A stretch of 64,000 nucleotides of DNA from an uncultured Verrucomicrobiales bacterium (GCA_937891465.1 CALAHF010000080.1:62001-126000), one strand, 5' to 3'. Counted from the first letter of the stretch, positions 1 to 8,296 are shown. Notes: generated from the letters alone by a model not told the origin. A program made the numbers and translations.

Positions 1-621
1 GAACATCTAGCGGATTTTCAAAAGGTGGCGGACGACCTGAAAACTCGCGGCTTTTTATACCCGTGTTTTTGCACGCGAAAGGACATTCTGCGGGAGATCG
101 AACGAGCAGGGGGCGCTCCGCACGGCTCGGAGGGGCCGATTTATCCGGGAACCTGTCGCGAGCTTTCGTCGGATGAAGCGGCGTCACGAATCGAGGCGAG
201 CGAGACGTTTGCGCTTCGGTTGAATTTAGAAAAATCGCTCGCCAAAATTGGAGGGGAGATCACGTGGCAGGACGAGGCGGCGGGAACCGTAAAAGCGGAG
301 CCGGAATTACTGGGCGATGCGGTGTTGGTGCGAAAAGATATCGGAACGAGTTATCACCTCGCGGTGGTTTGCGACGACGCGTGGCAAGGGATAACGCATA
401 TCACGCGGGGGCTGGATTTATTTGAATCGACGCATCTCCATCGCGTGTTGCAGGAGCTATTGGATTTTCCTGAGCCGATGTATTTCCACCACGAATTGAT
501 CCGTGATGATTCAGGAAAACGTCTCGCGAAACGCGATGAATCGGAAACGCTGCGAAGCTGGCGCGAGGCTGGGATTTCTGCGGCTGAGGTGAAAAAACGT
601 CTCGGATTCGAAAAGCTCTAA
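1..621 (+). CDS. gluQRS: Glutamyl-Q tRNA(Asp) synthetase, 5'-truncated
   Basis: Paralogue of glutamyl-tRNA synthetase that attaches glutamate to queuosine-34 of tRNA-Asp. The frame is open from the first base of the window (207 codons including stop, against about 290-300 residues for the family), so the N-terminal third with the HIGH-type motif lies off the edge. Visible here are the CFC and YPGTC elements, which match the CxC...YxxxC zinc site of this family, and KRLAKRDES near residue 180, a KMSKS-like loop. The C-terminal anticodon-binding domain of true GluRS is absent, which supports GluQRS rather than GltX. The stop codon overlaps that of the convergent hydrolase by 4 bp. Confidence 0.88.
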   Translation, partial: EHLADFQKVADDLKTRGFLYPCFCTRKDILREIERAGGAPHGSEGPIYPGTCRELSSDEAASRIEASETFALRLNLEKSLAKIGGEITWQDEAAGTVKAEPELLGDAVLVRKDIGTSYHLAVVCDDAWQGITHITRGLDLFESTHLHRVLQELLDFPEPMYFHHELIRDDSGKRLAKRDESETLRSWREAGISAAEVKKRLGFEKL

Positions 622-1472
622 ACCAATTGGTCGACCCAATCGGTCACGATTTCCATGAATTCATCGTTCGCGGGTTCGCGAAATAGCTCGTGACGCAATC
701 CATGAAGCAGCACGTATTCTTTCGCTGATGTCGCGACGGCTTCAAAGAGTTCGCGGGAATAGTGCGGTGGGCAGATTTCATCGGCGGTTCCCTGAGTAAT
801 CAACAAGATGGTGGGATCTTCGAGAAGTGGTCCCACGGCATTGATATCATCGGCGTGAAGCATCAAGTCGGCCCCAAGCCGTAGGCTGACTCGGTTGTGG
901 CGACCTTCGATTCGATGGGTGCCGGGCGTCGGATTTGAGGGATCGATGTGGCGAACTTTCTTCAGGGTTACCCCGGAGGAAATGGTGAACTTAGGGAGTA
1001 AACTCGCCAAATGAGCCGCAGAATCCTGGAGAATTTGAGATTTCCCATGGCGCGGTTCCAACAACGGAGAACTGAGCCACAGCCAGTTGAACGCATTTTT
1101 TTCCCGCAACGCGATGTGACGCAGAATGAAAAATCCGCCGGTGGAATGCGCGTAGCCGCCCACGGGTTTTCCGGGGAATAGCTCTGCAATCAGTTCGAGA
1201 TGCTCGTCGATCAGATCAGCTGCGACATGGACTCCGGGAATATCGCCGCGAATACCTTCGGACGCGCCATTTCCCGGCCAATCAAAGCCCACAGAGGCAA
1301 AACCATGTTCAGCAAAGAGTTCTGCCGCTTCGATATGGCAACCCTGATGATCGCCAAGGCCATGCAGCATTAGAAAAACACCGCGCGTTTCTGTTTTCTC
1401 CGGACGAACCACACGGCGGAAAATTTCGAGGCCGGTCAGTTTTGACACGACGATTTCATCATCAATCTGCAT
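618..1472 (-). CDS. Alpha/beta hydrolase, monoacylglycerol lipase-like
   Basis: Serine hydrolase of the Hydrolase_4 type, which acts on lipid esters; the substrate is unknown. From the chosen start the protein has 284 residues. HGLGDHQG (about residue 37) forms the oxyanion loop, AHSTG (about 110) carries the nucleophile serine, TADEICPP holds the acid, and GLRHELFRE near the end the catalytic histidine. The frame also opens at 1529, but that would cover the likely tRNA promoter, and the domain begins naturally at MQIDDE, so 1472 is preferred. No signal peptide is seen, so it is probably cytoplasmic. It is convergent with gluQRS. Confidence 0.82.
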   Translation of the reverse strand: MQIDDEIVVSKLTGLEIFRRVVRPEKTETRGVFLMLHGLGDHQGCHIEAAELFAEHGFASVGFDWPGNGASEGIRGDIPGVHVAADLIDEHLELIAELFPGKPVGGYAHSTGGFFILRHIALREKNAFNWLWLSSPLLEPRHGKSQILQDSAAHLASLLPKFTISSGVTLKKVRHIDPSNPTPGTHRIEGRHNRVSLRLGADLMLHADDINAVGPLLEDPTILLITQGTADEICPPHYSRELFEAVATSAKEYVLLHGLRHELFREPANDEFMEIVTDWVDQLV

Positions 1473-1510
1473 TTTTGTAACAGTTACCAAACAATCATTC
1501 CACATTCCAG

Positions 1511-1539
1511 TTGCGAAAAGGGCGGGCATGTTTTAATTT
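1511..1539 (+). promoter_or_regulatory. Possible sigma-70 promoter of tRNA-Val
   Basis: TTGCGA (1511-1516) and TAATTT (1534-1539) are separated by 17 bases. This is a reasonable -35/-10 pair that would start transcription about 18 bases before the tRNA. It is inference from consensus likeness only. Confidence 0.35.
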
Positions 1540-1563
1540 TGCGCTCGCCTCGGCGAACGGTAA

Positions 1564-1638
1564 GCGCGATTAACTCAGTGGTAGAGTATCACCTTGACAT
1601 GGTGGGAGTCACTGGTTCAAATCCAGTATCGCGCACCA
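1564..1638 (+). tRNA. tRNA-Val (GAC)
   Basis: A full cloverleaf can be drawn: acceptor stem GCGCGAT (1564-1570) pairs with ATCGCGC (1628-1634), followed by A and an encoded CCA (1636-1638). The D arm is ACTC/GAGT. The anticodon stem TCACC/GGTGG encloses loop TTGACAT with anticodon GAC. The T arm ACTGG-TTCAAAT-CCAGT carries the usual TTCAA. GAC reads valine codons GUC and GUU. Confidence 0.95.
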
Positions 1639-1659
1639 TCTTTCTTTTAGTAAAAACCA

Positions 1660-2739
1660 ATGGCAGGCGGCGATCAGATCATTCCTCCACCAGTTTGCGT
1701 GGCCGTTCTGAACCACAAAAGTCGCGACGGTTTCGTCGACTATGCCCACGGCCCTGGGAAATACGTTCCGGGAACGCATCCGCCGATCAATTATCATGCT
1801 TACGCTGCGGCGACGCGGGGTGCTTTTTTTGATAAGGCGACCGATGTGATTGAGCAAAAGGATCGGTTTGATGCGGTGCTTGTTCTGATTCGCAGCCGCA
1901 CCTGGGTCACGCTGGATGCGGTGAAACAACTCAAAGAAGCGGGGATGAAGGTGCTGGTTTCGTGGAAGGAATCCGGGCCGTATCAGATCACCAAACAGCT
2001 CAGTAGCTCGACGAAGGCTCTGCAGGGATATCAGGAAATTCTGATGCTGGCGGACGGGATTCTGTCGCCCACTCGGGTGACGCCACCGCGTTGGGGCTGG
2101 ATTTCGTCGGAAGAATTTTGGCGGAAAACGCGATTTGTTCCCACGCCGTATCCTTTGGAATACCCCGAGTGGGATTTCTCGGTCCCTCTCAATGAACGCA
2201 AAGGCTTGATGGTCGGGACGCGCGAATTTTTTACGCCCACTCGAAATCACCTTCGAGCACTTGCCCGCAGTGCCACGCTGGCAGGACAGCTTAAAATTCC
2301 CGTCACGGTGGTGAACGCCGATGGTCGGAAAGGCCGCGAACTTCTTCGAAACCTCGAAGAATCTTTTCCCGAAGCGAGTTTGCACATCATCGAAGGCAAG
2401 CTTCCTTATGATCAATATTTGAAGCTGATTTCCTCTCATCGGGTAGTTTTTCAGCTCGATCGCAGTGTTGTTCCCGGGCAAGTTGCAGGAGATGCTTTGC
2501 TCGCACGAACGCTTTGCGCGGGTGGAAATTCAGCGATTGAAGAAGAAGCGTTTCCTGACTTTTGCGACGGCCGGACCGCAGATTTGCAGGCGGTTTATAA
2601 AAAAATTGCGGATGTTTTCCAAGACGACGCCATTTACGAGCACGAAGTTAAAATGACGCAACGTCTTGCGTTTGAGACCGTCAGCTATGGCGCGGTCGCC
2701 GATCGATTGAAAAAATTTATCGACGAATTGGACGTTTAA
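1660..2739 (+). CDS. Glycosyltransferase-like protein (GT-B type), function unknown
   Basis: The 359-residue protein starts 21 bases after the tRNA. It lacks a signal peptide or membrane segment. The first half alternates hydrophobic strands and helices (AVLVLIRSR, KVLVSWKESG). The second half has the order of a GT-B C-terminal domain: VGTREFFTPTRNH, a VTVVNADG strand, DQYLKLISSHRVVFQLD, then PGQVAGDALLARTLCAGGN where family 4 transferases bind the nucleotide sugar, and a closing helix. I do not recognise a precise family. An unknown cytoplasmic glycosyltransferase or a related fold without activity are both possible. Confidence 0.6.
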   Translation: MAGGDQIIPPPVCVAVLNHKSRDGFVDYAHGPGKYVPGTHPPINYHAYAAATRGAFFDKATDVIEQKDRFDAVLVLIRSRTWVTLDAVKQLKEAGMKVLVSWKESGPYQITKQLSSSTKALQGYQEILMLADGILSPTRVTPPRWGWISSEEFWRKTRFVPTPYPLEYPEWDFSVPLNERKGLMVGTREFFTPTRNHLRALARSATLAGQLKIPVTVVNADGRKGRELLRNLEESFPEASLHIIEGKLPYDQYLKLISSHRVVFQLDRSVVPGQVAGDALLARTLCAGGNSAIEEEAFPDFCDGRTADLQAVYKKIADVFQDDAIYEHEVKMTQRLAFETVSYGAVADRLKKFIDELDV

Positions 2740-2808
2740 ATCGTAGATTTCAAAAACTGTTCAAAAAAACACTTGCATAAGATTACATTTCGTAATTACA
2801 GTGTTCGT

Positions 2809-3198
2809 ATGAGTAGTTTAAATAAAGTAATGCTGATGGGGAATCTCACACGGGATCCTGAATTGAAGGCCGTGAATGGAAAATCCAGCGTGTTGGAAAT
2901 GGGATTGGCGATCAATCGAACGATCAAGTCCGACAATGGAGAGTCACGGGAAGAAGTCACATTTGTCGATGTAACCGTGTGGGGCCGAACCGCCGAGAAC
3001 GTGGCGAAATACCTCGAAAAAGGAAGTTCCGCGCTCGTGGAAGGACGATTGCAATTCGATTCGTGGCAGGACAAAGCGACGGGCCAAAACCGAAGCAAAT
3101 TGCGTGTTGTCGCGGATTCCGTGCAGTTCCTCAGCTCACCAAAAGATGCGGGCGGCGAGCAACAGGCGCAGAATCAGAATTTTCAGCAAGCAGCCTGA
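2809..3198 (+). CDS. ssb: Single-stranded DNA-binding protein without acidic tip
   Basis: OB-fold protein that coats single-stranded DNA in replication and repair. SSLNKVMLMGNLTRDPELK, FVDVTVWGRTAENVAKYLEKGS and LVEGRLQFDSW follow the bacterial SSB pattern closely. The frame is open from 2773, but ATG 2809 gives the canonical N-terminus and 129 residues. After the OB fold there is only a short Gln/Asn-rich tail ending NQNFQQAA. The usual acidic DDDIPF-like tip that recruits partner proteins is missing. A dispersed palindromic repeat begins 12 bases after the stop. The gene may depend on the weak TTGCAT element at 2773. Confidence 0.93.
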   Translation: MSSLNKVMLMGNLTRDPELKAVNGKSSVLEMGLAINRTIKSDNGESREEVTFVDVTVWGRTAENVAKYLEKGSSALVEGRLQFDSWQDKATGQNRSKLRVVADSVQFLSSPKDAGGEQQAQNQNFQQAA

Positions 3199-3210
3199 GT
3201 TTACTGTTTT

Positions 3211-3258
3211 TCGAATCAATAGGGTATGTTCGGCGAGATAACCCTGTTGCTTCGTGAA
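3211..3258 (-). repeat. Palindromic repeat copy A (54-bp family, inverted)
   Basis: AATAGGGTATG (from 3218) and AACCCTGTT (3240-3248) are the two stem arms. Reverse-complemented, the loop reads like other copies (CGAACATACCCTATTGATTCG), so this copy lies in the opposite orientation to most others. It sits between the convergent ssb and pyrC genes, 12 bases after the ssb stop. Confidence 0.8.
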
Positions 3259-3310
3259 GGCGCGAATTTCAATTGCCGCAGCCTTCCCGACAATTCCAAA
3301 AAATTCTTTT

Positions 3311-3377
3311 CAATTCCCGTTCAAATAGAAAAAGGAACGAGAAATTGAAGGAATTAAAACGGAATTAGCGGGAATTG
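3311..3377. repeat. 9-bp inverted repeat in ssb-pyrC gap
   Basis: CAATTCCCG (3311-3319) and CGGGAATTG (3369-3377) are exact inverted copies with about 49 bases between them, in an AT-rich stretch with repeated GGAATT words. There is no T-run, so it is not a clear terminator. The rest of 3259-3421 shows nothing else. Confidence 0.45.
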
Positions 3378-3421
3378 ATTCCAGTCTCGGTTCTTTCGTC
3401 CGCACCTTGGGAACCCAGTTT

Positions 3422-4699
3422 TCAACGATCGAGCAATAAGGCATCATGGCGCACCACCTTCCGTATTTGGCCATTCAGTGTTTTATCAATGAATGGAGTG
3501 TTCCCGCTCTTGCTGCGCATAAATTCGAGCGAGAATTCAGTCGTCGCGTTTGTTTCGAAAACGATGAAGTCGGCATCGAATCCTTCGTTGATAGCGATTG
3601 GATCAGCTTTTGCGAGGCGCCGAGGTTCGGCGGAATAACGTTTCACCAGCAGGTCCCAGCCAAACCGCCCGTTCCGGATATAATGGTGATATAAGCTGAC
3701 GACTGCGGTTTCCAATCCGGTAATTCCGAAGGGAGCGCTGCCAAAATCGTTCGCTTTTTCGAAGTGGGTGTGCGGCGCGTGGTCGGTTGCGATCACATCG
3801 AAAACGCCTTCGATCAAACCCTGGAGAAGCGCTTCATTGTCTTCCTCTGTCCGCAGCGGCGGATTCATTTTGAAATTGGCATCGTAGTTCCCGATGTCTT
3901 CCTGATTGAAAATCAGATGATGGGGAGCGACTTCGCAGGTCACGCGAATGCCATCTTCCTTGGCGCGGCGAATTGCATTCATGCCGATCGCGGTTGAAAC
4001 GTGTTGAATGTGAATATGACCACCGGTGTATTGAGCAATTCGGATATCTCGTTCGAGGCAGATTTCTTCGCTCATTGCCGGCATTCCGGGAAGCCCCAAC
4101 CGATAGGAAACGGCACCTTCGTTCATCGCGCCTTTTCCGCTGAGCGATTTTGTCTCGCAATGCGATGCGAGTGGTAAATCGAAGTCCATTGCGTATTCTA
4201 TTGCTCTTCGTAAAACGACGGGAGAATCGACCGGGTTCCCATCGTCGGTGAGAACTGGTGCGCCTTTTGCGGCCATTCCGGCAATGCCCGCCAATTCTTC
4301 TCCGGCCCGATTTTTGGTAATGCAGCCAGCTTGTAGAATTGGAATACGCGATTTTTCAGCCGCGATATCGAGAACGGATTGAATCAAATTTCCGTTGTCG
4401 ATTGCAGGCAGCGTGTTTGGCATCAAGATCAATCCCGTGACGCCACCGTTGATTGCTGCTTCTGAACAGGATTCGATGGTTTCTTTGTGGTCCTCTCCCG
4501 GTTCGCGGGCGTGAACGTGACCATCAAACATCGAAGGCATCAAAACACAGCCCGAACAATCGATCTCCTCAGCGCCATCGGCTGAAATGCCACGCGCGAT
4601 TTGAGTGATTTTCCCGTCATCGACCAAGACATCGCTCTCGATTAGCTTCGGCGAATCTTCGCTGGCGATCTGGCCGTTTTTGAAAAGTCGTTTGCTCAT
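3422..4699 (-). CDS. pyrC: Dihydroorotase
   Basis: Catalyses cyclisation of N-carbamoyl-aspartate to dihydroorotate, step three of pyrimidine synthesis. The 425-residue length and the layout fit type I dihydroorotase. DGHVHAREPG (about 58-67) supplies the two metal histidines, NTLPAIDN binds substrate, SHCETK and HIQHVST carry further zinc ligands, and IATDHAPH (about 305) holds the catalytic aspartate. It is the last gene of the minus-strand operon purD-pyrR-pyrB-pyrC, with 10 bases between it and pyrB. In bacteria this type often associates with PyrB, which agrees with the gene order. Confidence 0.95.
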   Translation of the reverse strand: MSKRLFKNGQIASEDSPKLIESDVLVDDGKITQIARGISADGAEEIDCSGCVLMPSMFDGHVHAREPGEDHKETIESCSEAAINGGVTGLILMPNTLPAIDNGNLIQSVLDIAAEKSRIPILQAGCITKNRAGEELAGIAGMAAKGAPVLTDDGNPVDSPVVLRRAIEYAMDFDLPLASHCETKSLSGKGAMNEGAVSYRLGLPGMPAMSEEICLERDIRIAQYTGGHIHIQHVSTAIGMNAIRRAKEDGIRVTCEVAPHHLIFNQEDIGNYDANFKMNPPLRTEEDNEALLQGLIEGVFDVIATDHAPHTHFEKANDFGSAPFGITGLETAVVSLYHHYIRNGRFGWDLLVKRYSAEPRRLAKADPIAINEGFDADFIVFETNATTEFSLEFMRSKSGNTPFIDKTLNGQIRKVVRHDALLLDR

Positions 4700-4709
4700 C
4701 GTTGCTAAA

Positions 4710-5666
4710 TTACTTTTCTTCAGTTCCGGGTTTCAGCCAATACAGGGCCGCCATTCGCACGGCAATTCCGTTTTCGACCTGCTGATTGATCAGTGATTTT
4801 TCGTAAAGCATCGCTTCGTCAACAATCTCGACACCGCGATTAACAGGGCCCGGATGCATCAGGTAGGTGCCTTCAGATGCCAGCGTTTTGAAGCGCTCGG
4901 AAGTCAGACCGTAGACTTTGTGATATTCGGTAAGACTCGGAAAGAATTGTTCGTCCTGCCGTTCCATCTGGACGCGGAGCAAATAAACGGCATCGGGTTT
5001 CCAATCGAAAACGTCTTCCCACGAAGAGAGGCGTTTGATGAAGTCATTCCGGCCGGGAGGAATGAGCGGCCCGGGCCCAAGAACGGCGACTTCGACTCCA
5101 AGTTTGTTAAAAATGGTGCTGGTGGATCGGGCAACGCGGGAGTGAAGGATGTCGCCAACGATGACGATTCGTTTTCCGCGAGATTCGGGAATGACTTCGC
5201 GAAAGGTAAAAGCATCCAGCAGTGCTTGAGTGGGGTGCGCATGAAATCCGTCACCCGCGTTTAGAATTGAAGCCCGAGTGTGATTGGCCAGCAAATTTGG
5301 AATTCCCGCAGCTTTGTGACGAATCACAATGTAATCTGTCTTCATCGCCTGAAGGGTATCGACGGTATCGAGAACCGATTCGCCTTTTACCACTGAACTT
5401 TGGGAAACCGACAGATTCGTGACGTCAGCCGACATTCGTTTTGCGGCAACTTCGAACGATGAGCTGGTCCGAGTGGAGGGTTCGTAAAATAAATTGAGGA
5501 CCGATTTTCCTCGAAGGGCCGGGACTTTTTTGATCGAGCGCTTGAACAATTCTTTGAAGGGACCGGCGGATTTGAGCAAATATTCAATTTCTTCGACTGA
5601 AAGACTCGCGATATCGAGCAGGTCTTTTTTCGATGGTGGAATCGGTTCGTCGTCCTTTTTGCTCAT
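4710..5666 (-). CDS. pyrB: Aspartate carbamoyltransferase, catalytic subunit
   Basis: Transfers a carbamoyl group from carbamoyl phosphate to aspartate, the committed pyrimidine step. The 318 residues include FYEPSTRTSSSFE (about 60-72), the carbamoyl-phosphate loop with STRT, and HAHPTQALLD (about 141), the second substrate loop. The C-terminal aspartate domain ends with MHPGPVNRG. No pyrI regulatory subunit is seen nearby, so control probably runs through pyrR, which overlaps its start by 4 bp (ATGA), an arrangement typical of translational coupling. Confidence 0.96.
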   Translation of the reverse strand: MSKKDDEPIPPSKKDLLDIASLSVEEIEYLLKSAGPFKELFKRSIKKVPALRGKSVLNLFYEPSTRTSSSFEVAAKRMSADVTNLSVSQSSVVKGESVLDTVDTLQAMKTDYIVIRHKAAGIPNLLANHTRASILNAGDGFHAHPTQALLDAFTFREVIPESRGKRIVIVGDILHSRVARSTSTIFNKLGVEVAVLGPGPLIPPGRNDFIKRLSSWEDVFDWKPDAVYLLRVQMERQDEQFFPSLTEYHKVYGLTSERFKTLASEGTYLMHPGPVNRGVEIVDEAMLYEKSLINQQVENGIAVRMAALYWLKPGTEEK

Positions 5667-6229
5667 GAATCGGTTTCGGAATTTTTCGTGATCAAAAACA
5701 CACCTTCTTGGTCGTCGTCTTCTTCAAATCTAACTTTCACGTATTGGTCACGTGTCGTTTCGATTTTTGTTCCCACGTAGTCGGGCTGAATCGGCAATTC
5801 GCGATGGCCTCGATCGGCCAAGACCGCGAGCTCGATTTTTGAGGGGCGGCCGTAATCCATCAGGCCGTCTAACGCCGCGCGAATGGTCCGGCCTGTGAAA
5901 ATGACTTCGTCGAAAAGAATGACACGCGTGCCTTCCAGCGCGAAGGGAACACCGGAACTCTCCAGCTTCGGCATGGTTGCGCCGAGGTTGTCCAAGTCGT
6001 CGCGATACAACGAAATATCGATCGTCCCGATTTCGAAATCGTGGCCGTCTTCTTTTAAAACCGCAGCGACTCGTTTTGCGAGGGTCACTCCGCGAGTGTA
6101 AATGCCGACAAATGCAGGTTTGTCGTCACGGCAGGTTTCAAGAATTTCATAAGCCAAACGCCTCACCGTCGTCGCGATGTCGGGACCGCTCAGAAGTTCT
6201 TCGGTAAGGATGTTTTCGCTAGTGCTCAA
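5663..6229 (-). CDS. pyrR: PyrR-type regulator / uracil phosphoribosyltransferase
   Basis: PRTase-fold protein of 188 residues. VILFDEVIFTGRTIRAALD (about 107-125) is the PRPP-binding loop, here with DEV in place of the common DDV. FVGIYTRGVTLAKR matches the N-terminal nucleotide loop of PyrR. In Bacillus PyrR binds pyr mRNA and attenuates transcription in response to UMP; some PyrR also convert uracil to UMP. Its place directly before pyrB in the operon supports a pyr-control role. I see no convincing PyrR anti-antiterminator upstream, so the mode of regulation is open. Confidence 0.9.
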   Translation of the reverse strand: MSTSENILTEELLSGPDIATTVRRLAYEILETCRDDKPAFVGIYTRGVTLAKRVAAVLKEDGHDFEIGTIDISLYRDDLDNLGATMPKLESSGVPFALEGTRVILFDEVIFTGRTIRAALDGLMDYGRPSKIELAVLADRGHRELPIQPDYVGTKIETTRDQYVKVRFEEDDDQEGVFLITKNSETDS

Positions 6230-6232
6230 GAT

Positions 6233-7486
6233 TTATACAAAATTCCGTGTCCCAATGTCGGTCCTTCGCTGCATTCCGTCAAAACTGACTTTCTCTGATT
6301 CTGCGTAGACTCGTGAGACGGCATCTTCGCGGGTTTCGCCGCGTGCGACGATCACATAAACGCGACCTCCGGCTGTTTCAAAATTTCCGTCAGCATTCTT
6401 GCGAGTGCCTGCATGAAAGATTCGTGATCCTTCGACGTTTTCGAATCCGGAAATGACGTCGCCGCTGCGTGAGCTTTCTGGATAGCCAGCCGAAGCCGAA
6501 ACGAGGCAGATGCTCCATCCGTCCATAAATTCGATTTTCTCTGGTTGCAGATTTCCTTTGGCGCCTTCGAAGACGTAATCGACGAAATTGCCCGTGATCA
6601 TCGGCAGAACCGCTTGCGCTTCGGGATCGCCGAACCGGCAATTGTATTCGAGAATTTTCGGGCCGTCCTGCGTCAGCATGATTCCAAAATAGAGGAAGCC
6701 GCGATAGGGCAGACCGTCTTTTTGGAGACCTTCGACGGTTGGCTTCACGATCTCGTTGTCGATTTGGGTGCGCAGCGCATTGTCGAGCATTTCGAGGGAA
6801 CTCACCGCACCCATTCCGCCGGTGTTAGGGCCTTCGTCGGCATCGAAAATTCGTTTGTAATCCCGCGCCGGGGCAAGGATTTGATATTCGTCATCAACAA
6901 CGGAAACGAAGATCGAGATTTCAGGACCATCGAGAAATTCCTCAACCAGAAGTCGGCCTTCGCCAAATTTCCGTTGTCCGAGAACTTCGTCGATAAATTC
7001 GTCAGCCGATGCTTTGTCGAGACAAACCGCAACGCCTTTGCCGGCTGCCAGGCCATCGAATTTCAGCACCGTTGGGTATTTCCCGCCGATCGCAGCCTGA
7101 GCATCTTCGACTGTATCAACCCCCGCGTAGCCACCCGTTGGGATGTTGTGGCGGACCATGAATTCTTTGGCGAATTCTTTACTCGCTTCGAGTTGAGCGG
7201 CTTCTTTCGGTGGACCCCAGCAAGGGATTCCTGCGTCCGCGCAGCAGTTTGCGAGACCGTCGCCAGTCACCAAATAACTTTCTTCACCCGCGATGCAGAG
7301 ATCGATCGCTTGCGTTTTCATGAACTCCATCAGAGTGGGCAGATCCGTGGCATCGACCGGCTTGGCGAGTTCAAAAATGGCATCGCTACCAGGAAACGAA
7401 TAAATTTCCGCCTCGGTTGGTGATTCAACGAGAGCTGTGATGATGGCGTGTTCGCGACCGCCTTTTCCGACTACGAGAATTTTCAT
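6233..7486 (-). CDS. purD: Phosphoribosylamine-glycine ligase
   Basis: ATP-grasp enzyme that joins glycine to phosphoribosylamine in purine synthesis. ATG 7486 gives MKILVVGKGGREHAI, the classical GARS N-terminus, and 417 residues; a GTG at 7501 in the same frame is less likely. PTVLKFDGLAAGKGV (ATP-grasp), GPNTGGMGAVS and EYNCRFGDPEAQAVLP (metal binding) are all present. Only 3 bases separate it from pyrR, so purine and pyrimidine genes appear to share one transcript, with purD as its first visible gene. Confidence 0.95.
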   Translation of the reverse strand: MKILVVGKGGREHAIITALVESPTEAEIYSFPGSDAIFELAKPVDATDLPTLMEFMKTQAIDLCIAGEESYLVTGDGLANCCADAGIPCWGPPKEAAQLEASKEFAKEFMVRHNIPTGGYAGVDTVEDAQAAIGGKYPTVLKFDGLAAGKGVAVCLDKASADEFIDEVLGQRKFGEGRLLVEEFLDGPEISIFVSVVDDEYQILAPARDYKRIFDADEGPNTGGMGAVSSLEMLDNALRTQIDNEIVKPTVEGLQKDGLPYRGFLYFGIMLTQDGPKILEYNCRFGDPEAQAVLPMITGNFVDYVFEGAKGNLQPEKIEFMDGWSICLVSASAGYPESSRSGDVISGFENVEGSRIFHAGTRKNADGNFETAGGRVYVIVARGETREDAVSRVYAESEKVSFDGMQRRTDIGTRNFV

Positions 7487-7580
7487 GAATGGTAACTGCA
7501 CACGATTTACGGGCAGACCGCGCCGGTTTCAAGGCTGGAAATTGGGAAATGAGGTTGAATTTTTGCCCAGCGCTATCTCA

Positions 7581-7925
7581 TTACGGTTTTTCAATCCAAA
7601 GCAGTGATCCATCGACACCAACGTCAAATGAGAACCGGTCGTTGATTCGAATTGAAATTATCCATTTGGGGTGATCTAAAAATTTGATCCCGTAGGGGCG
7701 GATTTTATCGAATCGAGGTTCAGCCATGATGTTCGTGATATCGGAAGGAGTCGTGCCGGATTCCTCCTGCAGCTTTGCGAGATCTTGGGCAAACGTGCGC
7801 AAGGTTGGCTGTAAGCGCTCGGCCTCCCTGTATTTCGGAATAGCTGATTTTTGGTAAAGCACGACCGAAAACAGAAAAATACTGAGTAACGCAAACAAGA
7901 TTGGCCATGCAATGTGAACTCTCAT
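7581..7925 (-). CDS. Small membrane-anchored protein, function unknown
   Basis: 114 residues from ATG 7925. A single hydrophobic segment (about 4-24, ILFALLSIFLFSVVLYQ) is followed by a short helix with ELAKLQEESGTT-like character and a C-terminal beta-rich region. This resembles the layout of pilin-like or pseudopilin-like anchored proteins, but no prepilin cleavage motif is visible. The frame is open to 7946, but those codons fall in a palindromic repeat, so the internal Met is preferred. No family recognised. Confidence 0.6.
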   Translation of the reverse strand: MRVHIAWPILFALLSIFLFSVVLYQKSAIPKYREAERLQPTLRTFAQDLAKLQEESGTTPSDITNIMAEPRFDKIRPYGIKFLDHPKWIISIRINDRFSFDVGVDGSLLWIEKP

Positions 7926-7943
7926 TTTTTGATGTTTCCGAAC

Positions 7944-7982
7944 CAACCCTATCGATTCATTGAACAGACCCTCTTACTTCGA
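7944..7982 (+). repeat. Palindromic repeat copy B (degenerate)
   Basis: The right half, GATTCATTGAACAGACCCT then CTTACTTCG, aligns with copies D and H (GATTCATCGAACATACCCTGTTGATTC). The left stem arm is largely lost. It lies between two minus-strand genes, directly upstream of the small membrane protein. Confidence 0.5.
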
Positions 7983-7984
7983 AT

Positions 7985-8296
7985 TCACCGCTGCTGGCGA
8001 TTCAGATTCAGTTCCTGTTTTTTAAAACGGGGAAGCAGCTCTGCTTCGATCCAATCGAATGCGGGTTGGAGGCCTTTGTCGGCGTAAATTTTTCCGATGC
8101 GGGCTTCAATGGTCGTGGGATTTCCGAAACAGGCGAGAAAGTTGTTACAAGTCATCCGGCGCAGCATTTCACCGCTCAGGGTGCCGTTGTTCTCGAGAAT
8201 CCAGCTGCGAGCGAACAAATCGAGAACGGTGTCCCCGATCCAGGCTTCTTCCTGCTCAATGCGCTTGGCGTCCGGCTTATTGCTCTTCTTTTTCAT
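7985..8296 (-). CDS. Mini-III-like ribonuclease III domain protein
   Basis: 103 residues from ATG 8296, overlapping the 3' end of hslO by 20 bases. EEAWIGDTVLDLFARSWIL matches the first RNase III catalytic helix, and TTIEARIGKIYADKGLQPAFDWI matches the second (compare EALIGAIYLDSGLE). Alanine four residues before the GD aspartate and threonine three before the conserved glutamate are the pattern I recall for Mini-III (MrnC), which trims 23S rRNA, rather than for classical RNase III. There is no double-stranded RNA-binding domain. The family assignment is mine from motif reading. The long upstream extension of the frame is only a shadow of hslO. Confidence 0.6.
   Translation of the reverse strand: MKKKSNKPDAKRIEQEEAWIGDTVLDLFARSWILENNGTLSGEMLRRMTCNNFLACFGNPTTIEARIGKIYADKGLQPAFDWIEAELLPRFKKQELNLNRQQR

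Noticed and set aside
1609-2481. Long minus-strand frame over tRNA and glycosyltransferase-like gene
   Set aside because: Antisense shadow with Arg/His/Pro-rich composition and no domain sense; it would also read through the tRNA.
6545-7423. 292-codon plus-strand frame opposite purD
   Set aside because: Shadow frame; purD is unmistakable on the other strand.
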